A DNA stretch of 64,000 nucleotides from Fulvia fulva (Eukaryota; Ascomycota; Dothideomycetes; Mycosphaerellales; Mycosphaerellaceae): positions 1,550,001-1,614,000 of the forward strand of contig NC_063021.1 in NCBI RefSeq assembly GCF_020509005.1, read 5' to 3'. The first letter of the stretch is position 1, and each line of letters opens with the position of its first letter. Positions 1 through 10,411 of this stretch are shown here, piece by piece. The notes under the pieces were generated by a model. The model searched no databases. It had not been told where the DNA came from and saw nothing but the letters and a program-made list of their open reading frames with translations. The position numbers and the translations under genes were made by a program.

Positions 1-3000
1 TCTATAGACACCTAGACAGTGCGCTTAAGAGATAAGGGTGCCAAATCGTAGTAGGAGACTTTAATATATACTACCCTTCCTAGGAAAGCCTTATATAGCC
101 GTACCCTATAGCCGACGAAGTACTCGACTTAATAGCGAGTAACGTAATTGCCCTTAATACCCCGAAGGACCTAGGCACCTAGAAGAGAGGGGGACTCTAA
201 GGCACGATCGACCTCTCCTAGATCTTAGATAGCCACTACTACACGGTCACCTACTATAGGATCGAACATAAACTCGAGGCGTCGTTAGACTATATACTAG
301 TTAGGACCTCTATTACGACATAGATATAACGTATACTAGCGAGAACCCCTAAGCCAAACTAGGGAAAGGCCTACTAGGCTTATATCTAGGCGTACCTCGA
401 TAACTCTAAGAGGCTAGTCTAGATCGCGTAGTAGTAATACAATAGTAAAGACGAGATAGACGAAGCAGTCTAGGGGTTAATAGACGAAATAAGAAAAGCG
501 ACCTTACTTCACGTTCTGCTTACCTAACTAACGACATAGTCTAAACTATACTAGACGCCGGAGTACACTACGGTAGTAAGAGAAGTAAGGAGAGCCCGCC
601 GGGTATAGACGAGCAGCTATAGCGAGGAGGCCTAGAACGTATACAGGGAGGCATACTAACAGAAGAAAGCTATAATACGAAGGGAGAAAGTAGTCGGCTA
701 GAGGGCTATAGTAGAAGAAATCGCCGGCAAGCTAGAGAAGATATAGAAGCTAGCGAAATAGGCCCGATAGGACCCTATATAGGGCCCCTCCTTCTCTATC
801 CTAGCGCTATAATCGCCTAGTGGCCCGGTTAGCGACCCCGAGGCTAAGGCGCGTCTTTTAGCTAGCAAGTTCTTCCCGCCCCTAGTCGAGGCTGATCTAA
901 GCGATATAAACAGCTCTACTCCCCTAGCCCCTAGCATCGCGGTCTAATAGGAGGTGTCCGAGGGAGAAGTTGCCGCTATACTAAGGAAGTTGCCGGCGAA
1001 GAAAGCCCCGGGGCCGGATAGGATCCTAAACGAGCTACTAAAGAAGTGTAGAGATCAACTAGCCCTAGTAGTTATAGCGATCTTTAACGCCTGTCTATAG
1101 ACCGGGTACTACCCGATAGCTTATAAACAATCGACGACAGTAGTCCTACGTAAGCCGTAGAAGGAAGACTATACGTAGGTGAAGTCGTACCGCCTAATTG
1201 CGCTCCTTAATACTCTTAGGAAGGCGCTTAAGAAGCTAGTTATAACGAGACTCTCCGAGGCGGTAGAGGAACACTCCCTACTCCCGGACACCTAGATAGG
1301 TGCGCGCCTATAGCGATCGACGCTATCCGCGATAGAACTTATTACCTCTTAGGTAAAGGCTATCTAGTATAAGAATAGGGACAAGGTGGCTTCCTTACTT
1401 AGCCTAGACATATCGGGAGCCTTCGACTACGTATTATACCCGCGGCTACCCTATATCCTAAGGTCGAAGGGACTCCCTAAGTAGCTTGTCAACTTCGTAC
1501 GGTCCTACCTCTAAAACCGTAGTACGTCGATCCTAGTCGGCTAGTATAGAAGCCTATTTCAAGCAGTCTATACTAGAATCCCGTAAGGCTTAACGCTAGT
1601 ACCTATTCTATTCCTCTTCTTTATAGCGACGCTACTCCTAGCCCTAGAATCCTAGAACACCGCTACGAGCGGCTTCGTAGACGACATAAACATCCTAGCG
1701 TAGTCTTCCTCGACTAAGGAGAACTATAGGCTACTAGAAGAGAAGCACAAGATCTACGAGGACTAGGCTAGGAGGCACGGGGCTCGGTTTGCCCTAGAAA
1801 AGTACAATCTAATACACTTTACGCGCCGGCCACGGTTCTATAATATATAAGCTTCTATCTAGATATAGGGGCATACGACTAACCCGGCAAATCAGCTTAG
1901 GATCCTCGGACTATAGGTAGACCCGGCGCTACGGTAGAGGAAGCACGTATAGGCAATATTACGGAAAGCTAAACAGAATATAGCATTATACTAGAGGCTC
2001 ACTACGTCTATATAGGGGGCGGACTTCCGGTAGTTACGACTTCTATATACGGCTATTATACGGCTAGTCCTTACCTATAGTAGCCAAGTGTAGTCCTTAG
2101 GCGAGAGGGCCTACCTATCGAAGGGACTCGTTACGCCGCTAGCGAAGATCTAAAACTAATGCCTAAGGAAGGTCACCGGGGCATATAAGTCGATACTAAC
2201 GAGGATGCTTAAGTACGAGACCGCTATACCGCCGATCGACCTATATATCGAGGGACTACGGACCTCCTACTTAGGCAAGTCGGCACAGTACCTAGTATAG
2301 AAGGTCATCGCTAGTGTAGTCGTAAGGGCCCGCGAATTAGTACTAGCGTATAGGGGCATTCGACCCGGAAACGAGCCGAACTACCGGGCAAGGGACGAAT
2401 AGCTAGTAATATAATAGGAAGGTAAGAAATCGTTTATAGAGCAACTATAGAAAGAGAGGTGGAACAACTAGGTTATAGGGTATAGTAGACGCCCTTAGCT
2501 AGCGGGATAACCTAAGGAATAGTTAGCTACAAAATCCGCGGTCAAGTACCCCCCGAAGCTTATCTACTACCGCCTTACGAGGGTATAGAGTAGTATAGCA
2601 ACCTAACTACGAAGCGAACATATCGGCCTCTAGGGGTACCTATTATAGAGGAAGGTTCTAGGATACACGAATACTAGCTACCCCTACGGCTATCGCTCCT
2701 AGAACGTACGGCACGTACTCCTCGTCTGTCCGAGGTAGTCGCTAGGAAGGGGGGAGTAGATAGCAAAGGCGAGGAACCGGACGATTAGGGCACTTCTTAA
2801 TAACGCTAAGGACCTACGGCGTATTACGAACTAGATACTAGAGAAGGGCTAGCTAGAACAGTACCGCCTAGTAGGAGCAGTATAGGAAGAGAGGATACGA
2901 CGTAGCGCGACGAGACCGGCTAGGAGCGGGGGCTAACGGGGTAGTGACATAGACTACGTACGTTTAGAGGGAAAGCTAAACTAGATAAGGAGTAGTCGGG

Positions 3001-3114
3001 GGCGGGAAGGGTTTTCACCTATTCGGGTTTCCCTTTATATATAACAATAGATATATACCTATATAGGCCGGATAGGGTCCTAGAATAGGGGAATGACAAA
3101 TCTATCTATCTATC
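1..3114 (+). mobile_element. Tad-like LINE, 3' part, RIP-degraded (left arm copy)
   Basis: This is a non-LTR retrotransposon of Tad1 type that enters from outside the window. It starts inside the endonuclease domain: the frame near 50-95 reads as a GDFN..YP motif. The reverse transcriptase follows, with a KAPGPD block near 985-1020, an LD.SGAFD block near 1405-1435 and the catalytic box GFVDDINIL at 1671-1697. A C-terminal H..LL.CP-like zinc motif lies near 2700-2730. The element ends in a tail of TATC repeats at about 3099-3114. All reading frames are full of TAG/TAA stops created by CpA-to-TpA changes, so it cannot make protein. It is the inverted copy of the 3' part of the complete LINE at 7,298-13,245. 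Confidence 0.85.
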
Positions 3115-3129
3115 TATATTCTGTCGGCG
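3115..3129 (+). repeat. Target-site duplication of the LINE (left copy)
   Basis: The 15 bases TATATTCTGTCGGCG follow the LINE tail. The same string, read on the minus strand, occurs at 13,246-13,260 at the 5' end of the full LINE, and with one G-to-A change at 7,283-7,297. The first few bases could belong to the TATC tail, so the real duplication may be slightly shorter. Confidence 0.75.
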
Positions 3130-4602
3130 CGGGTTTCCTAACACTATTATATTAGACCGTAGTAAGTAGTAGATTACTACCTTCTAGAAGAAACTCTATA
3201 AGATACTCCGTATAAATCGTAAGCTAAGTTCTTCGTATTATCTAGAAACTAATAGACAGTCAGAACGTACTAAATAGGCGATAGAACAGTATCTTCGTAT
3301 ATTTACTAATAAGGTATAGGATGACTAGGTAGAATAGCTATGCCTTACTTAGTTCGTAATCAACAATTATCTATCTAAGACTACTAGTATATCGCCGTTC
3401 TACGCTACCTTAGGCTATAACCCTAAGTTTATAGAGCGAGTTGACCTAAACGCTAGAAAGGAGGGAGGACTAACTACTCTCTAGCGACTAGATACGCGAT
3501 TAGTAGAAACCTTTATACGTCGAATTTGCGAGCTTTATAAGTTCCTTTAAGAGAATATACGAATGTCATAAGCTCTCTAAGTAGAAGTAGCAAACCGCTA
3601 CTAAAGCATTCCTCTAGACTATAAGGTAGGTAATTAGGTGTATCTTAGTACTAAGAATATCCGTACGACTCGACTATCTAAGAAGCTAGATAGGAGATAT
3701 ACCGGCCCTTACTAGATTATAGAAGTTATACCGGCTAGACTCTCTTATCGACTAAAACTATTAGACGCTCTAGTAGGACTTAATAACTACTTCTATACCT
3801 TACTACTATAACGAGCCGACCACCCTAATTTCCTACTACTTAAAGGGTAGTATCTAGCGCCGCTACTACCGATAACTATCGAACCTAACACTACCGAGGC
3901 TAATGTAGTAGCCGATATAGTAGTAGCACCTACGTATATATACGAGGTAGGAAAGATCCTTAACATATATACCTGTAAGCGGGTAGGCAAGGTAAAGAAG
4001 GGGCATAAGCGTAAGGTAGATATATAGTATAAGGTGAAATAGGCTAGATATTAGAATAAGGAGGATAGTAAAACCTAGTAACCTATAGAGGATATACTTA
4101 AACACGTAGCCGCCGCTATTATAGACTTTCACTATAACCGGCCGGAGTTGTCTACGCCTATAGGCTTCGTAGCTCTATCTAACTAGTCCCTACTAGCTAC
4201 TAAGGTGCTCGGGCTTAATACGATCAGGGTTATTCCGAAAGACACCGTTACGAATGAGTCGCCTCGAGCCTTACCTCTAATAGAATCTACTCCGTATATA
4301 TTCGATACTCGAGTAGAGCCTATAGAGCTTATAATAATACCTAACTTTGGTTATAAGGATTATATACGAGTGCTAGCCGAAGACAGACGTAGGTCTAGGG
4401 CAAGCTAGCTAACTAGGCAATATGTTTCTCGAAGGAAGCCGGTCGAGGATAGTCTTAATAGAGCGAATGCGATGTGATCGGATAACGATAGGGTACTAGA
4501 GGATAATTAGGCGTTCGCGCGATTATAGAGCTCGATAGGCAAGTAGCCTTATAAGGTAGATAACGCTTAGAGGACTAAGACGTGTTTTAGGAGGGGGGAT
4601 AC
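3130..4602 (+). mobile_element. Ty3/gypsy element 1: integrase C-terminal half and chromodomain
   Basis: This is the downstream part of a chromodomain-containing Ty3/gypsy polyprotein on the plus strand. Just inside the segment the frame resembles the integrase core around SDRG, then the HPQTDGQTER region (near 3,235-3,290), all with RIP stops. A chromodomain-like segment is readable around 3,930-4,085, with a YEVGKIL start and a later YKVK*ARY stretch. The final bases before the LTR are purine-rich (4,590-4,600), fitting a polypurine tract. Two short stop-free stretches inside are relics, not genes. Confidence 0.8.
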
Positions 4603-4786
4603 TATTACGGGTAGCCCGCGACCCCCTACTATAGCTACGTCGGCCCGGCTAAACCGCGGACCTTCCGTATTGGGTTAGCGCGGCTTAGCTTTACTTTATA
4701 ACTTCGCCGCGCCTCGGGCTTCTCTTTCGTAGCTTCGTAGAATAATAACTATCTCGTTCGGACCCTATAGTACGCGCGCCCTTATA
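4603..4786 (+). repeat. 3' LTR of Ty3/gypsy element 1 (184 bp)
   Basis: The segment starts TATTACGGG and ends CCCTTATA. It matches the reverse complement of 18,621-18,804, which is also 184 bp, so these are the two LTRs of one family. The termini TA...TA are what RIP would make from the usual TG...CA ends. It is followed by AAGAC (4,787-4,791), the same five bases that precede the 5' LTR on the minus strand (18,805-18,809). Confidence 0.9.
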
Positions 4787-5793
4787 AAGACCTAAGGTAA
4801 TAAGAAGACTACTAAGGGTAACGACGATGAGAAGGATACGGCTTCGGCTAGTAGCGGTAATAATACTAACCCGAACGCTTAGACTAAGTAGGCTAATCGA
4901 CCTTAGGCATTTTAGTATATCTAACCTTTAAATACTACTTACGCCTAGGAATATATCGATTAGAATCGGTGCTTAAAATACGAATAAGAAGGTCACCGCC
5001 GTATCGATACCGATTAGTACCCCCTTCGAGATATCGCCCGCCGCCTATTTACGCTAGGCTATAACCTAAGTAATAACCGCCGTAACGGTAGTAATAGTAG
5101 TAACGCTAATAATACCGGCGGCGCGGGAAACGCCTAGTCTACTCCGTAAGCGTAATACGTAGTAGACCGTACGAGTTAGAGTTACGAGAAAACAAGAAAA
5201 AGTATAAATATAAACATAAGCCTCCTAAGAGAGGCAAGGTTTTACGTATATTAGTATACTCCCTACTAGCTATAAACTACTCTATAGATAAACACAATCC
5301 GGTAATAGCTTCTTATCTAGTTATACTATATATAGTAAATAGAAAGATCTCTACTTAAACCCTTTATAATAATAGTACTAACTCTACGTACTTTAATATC
5401 GACTTTACGTATAAGAACAACCTTAATATAATATAGCTACCTAATCCGTTAGGGCTAATATTAGTAGATAGCCGACCTACTAGTAACCTTATTACTTATA
5501 GAACAACGGTATAGATTTAGATCGGTAACGACCTAGAGACTAGGTCTAGCTACTACGTATTACTAGAATACGATATAGTCCTCGGCCGTCGCTAGTACGA
5601 CGAGTATTAACCTACGTTCTACTATACGTTAGGAACTATAACCCTATTCTTACTATATTATCGGCAGAACTATATACTCGGAACTAAACTAGTATACGTA
5701 TAGTCTATTAATAATAAGGGTATTATACTAAGAGGCGTTCTTTAGACCGAGATACTAGTACTAGAGAGTTCGCGACCTTAAGCTCTATCTAAT
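4787..5793 (+). mobile_element. Ty3/gypsy element 2: gag zinc knuckle and aspartic protease fragment (palindrome centre)
   Basis: With the LTR, this fills the non-palindromic centre of the inverted repeat. It reads on the plus strand as a degraded CCHC zinc knuckle (about 4,969-5,000, pattern CLK-x-x-EGHR) and then a retropepsin-like domain with a VLGR..YDE motif near 5,575-5,605. It begins with the AAGAC target duplication and appears to continue the gag that breaks off at 18,810 on the minus strand. It is therefore the other half of the host element into which gypsy 1 inserted. Many TAG stops make it inactive. Confidence 0.75.
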
Positions 5794-7282
5794 CGGGCTG
5801 CCCGTAATAGTACCCCCCTTCCTAAAATACGCCTTAGTCCTCTAAGCGTTATCTACCTTATAAGGCTACTTGCCTATCGAGCTCTATAATCGCGCGAACG
5901 CCTAATTATCCTCTAGTACCCTATCGTTATCCGATCACATCGCATTCGCTCTATTAAGACTATCCTCGACCGGCTTCCTTCGAGAAACATATTGCCTAGT
6001 TAGCTAGCTTGCCCTAGACCTACGTCTGTCTTCGGCTAGCACTCGTATATAATCCTTATAACCAAAGTTAGGTATTATTATAAGCTCTATAGGCTCTACT
6101 CGAGTATCGAATATATACGGAGTAGATTCTATTAGAGGTAAGGCTCGAGGCGACTCATTCGTAACGGTGTCTTTCGGAATAACCCTGATCGTATTAAGCC
6201 CGAGCACCTTAGTAGCTAGTAGGGACTAGTTAGATAGAGCTACGAAGCCTATAGGCGTAGACAACTCCGGCCGGTTATAGTGAAAGTCTATAATAGCGGC
6301 GGCTACGTGTTTAAGTATATCCTCTATAGGTTACTAGGTTTTACTATCCTCCTTATTCTAATATCTAGCCCATTTTACCTTATACTATATATCTACCTTA
6401 CGCTTATGCCCCTTCTTTACCTTGCCTACCCGCTTACAGGTATATATGTTAAGGATCTTTCCTACCTCGTATATATACGTAGGTGCTACTACTATATCGG
6501 CTACTACATTAGCCTCGGTAGTGTTAGGTTCGATAGTTATCGGTAGTAGCGGCGCTAGATACTACCCTTTAAGTAGTAGGAAATTAGGGTGGTCGGCTCG
6601 TTATAGTAGTAAGGTATAGAAGTAGTTATTAAGTCCTACTAGAGCGTCTAATAGTTTTAGTCGATAAGAGAGTCTAGCCGGTATAACTTCTATAATCTAG
6701 TAAGGGCCGGTATATCTCCTATCTAGCTTCTTAGATAGTCGAGTCGTACGGATATTCTTAGTACTAAGATACACCTAATTACCTACCTTATAGTCTAGAG
6801 GAATGCTTTAGTAGCGGTTTGCTACTTCTACTTAGAGAGCTTATGACATTCGTATATTCTCTTAAAGGAACTTATAAAGCTCGCAAATTCGACGTATAAA
6901 GGTTTCTACTAATCGCGTATCTAGTCGCTAGAGAGTAGTTAGTCCTCCCTCCTTTCTAGCGTTTAGGTCAACTCGCTCTATAAACTTAGGGTTATAGCCT
7001 AAGGTAGCGTAGAACGGCGATATACTAGTAGTCTTAGATAGATAATTGTTGATTACGAACTAAGTAAGGCATAGCTATTCTACCTAGTCATCCTATACCT
7101 TATTAGTAAATATACGAAGATACTGTTCTATCGCCTATTTAGTACGTTCTGACTGTCTATTAGTTTCTAGATAATACGAAGAACTTAGCTTACGATTTAT
7201 ACGGAGTATCTTATAGAGTTTCTTCTAGAAGGTAGTAATCTACTACTTACTACGGTCTAATATAATAGTGTTAGGAAACCCG
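5794..7282 (-). mobile_element. Ty3/gypsy element 1: integrase end, chromodomain and truncated 3' LTR
   Basis: Read on the minus strand, this is the continuation of gypsy 1 downstream of the LINE insertion: the integrase core after the SDRG region, a chromodomain, a polypurine tract and 16 bases of LTR before the inversion breakpoint at 5,793/5,794. It is the partner of the pol part at 13,246-18,600. Protein-coding capacity is lost to RIP stops. Confidence 0.8.
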
Positions 7283-10200
7283 CGCCGATAGAATATAGAT
7301 AGATAGATAGATTTGTCATTCCCCTATTCTAGGACCCTATCTGGCCTATATAGGTATATATCTATTGTTATATATAAAGGGAAACCCGAATAGGTGAAAA
7401 CCCTTCCCGCCCCCGACTACTCCTTATCTAGTTTAGCTTTCCCTCTAAACGTACGTAGTCTATATCACTACCCCGTTAGCCCCCGCTCCTAGCCGGTCTC
7501 GTCGCGCTACGTCGTGTCCTCTCTTCCTATACTGCTCCTACTAGGCGGTACTATTCTAGCCAGCCCTTCTCTAGTATCTAGTTCGTAATACGCCGTAGGT
7601 CCTTAGCGTTGTTAAGAAGTGCCCTAATCGTCCGGTTCCTCGCCTTTACTATCTACTCCCCCCTTCCTAGCGACTACCTCGGACAGACGAGGAGTACGTG
7701 CCGTACGTTCTAGGAGCGATAGCCGTAGGGGTAGCTAGTATTCGTGTATCCTAGAACCTTCCTCTATAATAGGTACCCCTAGAGGCCGATGTGTTCGCTT
7801 CGTAGTTAGGTTGCTATACTACTCTATGCCCTCGTAAGGCGGTAGTAGATAAGCTTCGGGGGGTACTTAACCGCGGATTTTGTAGCTAACTATTCCTTAG
7901 GTTGTCCCGCTAGCTAAGGGCGTCTACTATACCCTATAACCTAGTTGTTCCACCTCTCTTTCTATAGTTGCTCTATAAACGATTTCTTACCTTCCTATTA
8001 TGTTACTAGCTATTAGTCCCTTACCCGGTAGTTCGGCTCGTTTCCGGGTCGAATGCCCCTATACGCTAGTACTAATTCGCGGGCCCTTACGACTACACTA
8101 GCGATGACCTTCTATACTAGGTACTATACCGACTTGCCTAAGTAGGAGGTCCGTAGTCCCTAGATATATAGGTCGATCGGCGGTATAGCGGTCTCGTACT
8201 TAAGCATCCTCGTTAGTATCGACTTATATACCCCGGTGACCTTCCTTAGGCATTAGTTTTAGATCTTCGCTAGCGGCGCGACGAGTCCCTTCGATAGGTA
8301 GGCCCTCTCGCCTAAGGACTACACTTGGCTACTATAGGTAAGGACTAGCCGTATAATAGCCGTATATAGAAGTCGTAACTACCGGAAGTCCGCCCCCTAT
8401 ATAGACGTAGTGAGCCTCTAGCATAATGCTATATTCTGTTTAGCTTTCCGTAATATTGCCTATACGTGCTTCCTCTACCGTAGCGCCGGGTCTACCTATA
8501 GTCCGAGGATCCTAAGCTAATTTGCCGGGTTAGTCGTATACCTCTATATCTAGATAGAAGCTTATATATTATAGAACCGTAGCCGGCGCGTAAAGTGTAT
8601 TAGATTATACTTTTCTAGGGCAAACCGAGCCCCGTACCTCCTAGCCTAGTCCTCGTAGATCTTATACTTCTCTTCTAGTAGCCTATAGTTCTCCTTAGTC
8701 GAGGAAGACTACGCTAGGATGTTTATGTCGTCTACGAAGCCGCTCGTAGCGGTGTTCTAGGATTCTAGGGCTAGGAGTAGCGTCGCTATAAAGAAGAGGA
8801 ACAGAATAGGTACTAGCGTTAAGCCTTACGGGATTCTAGTATAGACTACTTGAAATAGGCTTCTATACTAGCCGACTAGGATCGACGTACTACGGTTTTA
8901 GAGGTAGGACCGTACGAAGTTAACAAGCTACTTAGGGAGTCCCTTCGACCTTAGGATATAGAGTAGCCGCGGGTATAATACGTAGTCGAAGGCTCCCGAT
9001 ATGTCTAGGCTAAGTAAGGAAGCCACCTTATCCCTATTCTTATACTAGATAGCCTTTACCTAAGAGGTGATAAGTTCTATCGCGGATAGCGTCGATCGCT
9101 ATAGGCGCGTACCTATCTAGGTGTCCGGGAGTAGGGAGTGTTCCTCTACCGCCTCGGAGAGTCTCGTTATAACTAGCTTCTTAAGCGCCTTCCTAAGAGT
9201 ATTAAGGAGCGCAATTAGGCGGTACGACTTCACCTACGTATAGTCTTCCTTCTACGGCTTACGTAGGACCACTGTCGTCGATTGTTTATAAGCTATCGGG
9301 TAGTACCCGGTCTATAGGCAGGCGTTAAAGATCGCTATAACTACTAGGGCTAGTTGATCTCTATACTTCTTTAGTAGCTCGTTTAGGATCCTATCCGGCC
9401 CCGGGGCTTTCTTCGCCGGCAACTTCCTTAGTATAGCGGCAACTTCTCCCTCGGACACCTCCTATTAGACCGCGATACTAGGGGCTAGGGGAGTAGAGCT
9501 ATTTATGTCGCTTAGATTAGCCTCGACTAGGGGCGGGAAGAACTTGCTAGCTAAAAGACGCGCCTTAGCCTCGGGGTCGCTAACCGGGCCACTAGGCGAT
9601 TATAGCGCTAGGATAGAGAAGGAGGGGCCCTATATAGGGTCCTATCGGGCCCATTTCGCTAGCTTCTATATCTTCTCTAGCTTGCCGGCGATTTCTTCTA
9701 CTATAGCCCTCTAGCCGACTGCTTTCTCCCTTCGTATTATAGCTTTCTTCTGTTAGTATGCCTCCCTATATACGTTCTAGGCCTCCTCGCTATAGCTGCT
9801 CGTCTATACCCGGCGGGCTCTCCTTGCTTCTCTTACTACCGTAGTGCACTCCGGCGTCTAGTATAGTTTAGACTATATCGTTAGTTAGGTAAGCGGAACG
9901 TAAAGTGAGGTCGCTTTTCTTATTTCGTCTATTAACCCCTAGACTGCTTCGTCTATCTCGTCTTTACTGTTATATTACTACTACGCGATCTAGACTAGCC
10001 TCTTAGAGTTATCGAGGTACGCCTAGATGTTAGCCTAGTAGGCCTTTCCCTAGTTTAGCTTAGGGGTTCTCGCTAGTATACGTTATATCTATGTCGTAAT
10101 AGAGGTCCTGACTAGTATATAGTCTAACGACGCCTCGAGTTTATGTTCGATCCTATAGTAGGTTACCGTGTAGTAGTAGCTATCTAAGATCTAGGAGAGG

Positions 10201-10411
10201 TCGATCGTACCTTAGAGTCCCCCTCTCTTCTAGGTGCCTAGGTCCTTCGGGGTATTAAGGGTAATTACGTTGCTCGCTATTAAGTCGAGTACTTCGTCGG
10301 CTATAGGGTACGGCTATATAAGGCTTTCCTAGGAAGGGTAGTGTATATTAAAGTCTCCTACTACGATGTGGTACCCTTGTCTCTTAAGCGTACTGTCTAG
10401 GTGTCTATAGA
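5794..10411 (-). repeat. Right arm of the large inverted repeat
   Basis: This is the reverse complement of 1-4,618 with the same length. It contains, on the minus strand, the LINE 3' part, the gypsy 1 integrase end and only the first 16 bases of the 3' LTR (5,794-5,809). The LTR is cut off at the junction with the centre. The differences from the left arm that I compared (for example near 10,371-10,411 and 7,289) are single transitions, mostly TG/TA or CA/TA, the RIP type. Confidence 0.95.

Larger units (their letters stand above)
1..4618 (+). repeat. Left arm of a large inverted repeat
   Basis: Each base at position x in this arm pairs with position 10,412 minus x on the opposite strand. 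I confirmed the register at four widely spaced places (near 1/10,411; 698/9,714; 3,793/6,619; 4,205/6,207) and found no net insertion or deletion. The match stops at 4,618 (partner 5,794), just after the first 16 bases of an LTR. The arm holds a LINE 3' part, the end of a gypsy integrase with its chromodomain, and the LTR start. It runs off the left edge of the window, so its true length is unknown. Confidence 0.95.

Noticed and set aside
698..937. Stop-free stretch on the minus strand, with a partner at 9,505-9,714 plus
   Set aside because: It is the antisense of the LINE region between the endonuclease and reverse transcriptase domains, and appears twice because of the inverted repeat. No gene-like content.
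3793..4408. Three stop-free stretches that recur in the right arm (6,004-6,619)
   Set aside because: They are fragments or antisense shadows of the degraded gypsy integrase/chromodomain region. Presence in both arms reflects duplication, not selection.
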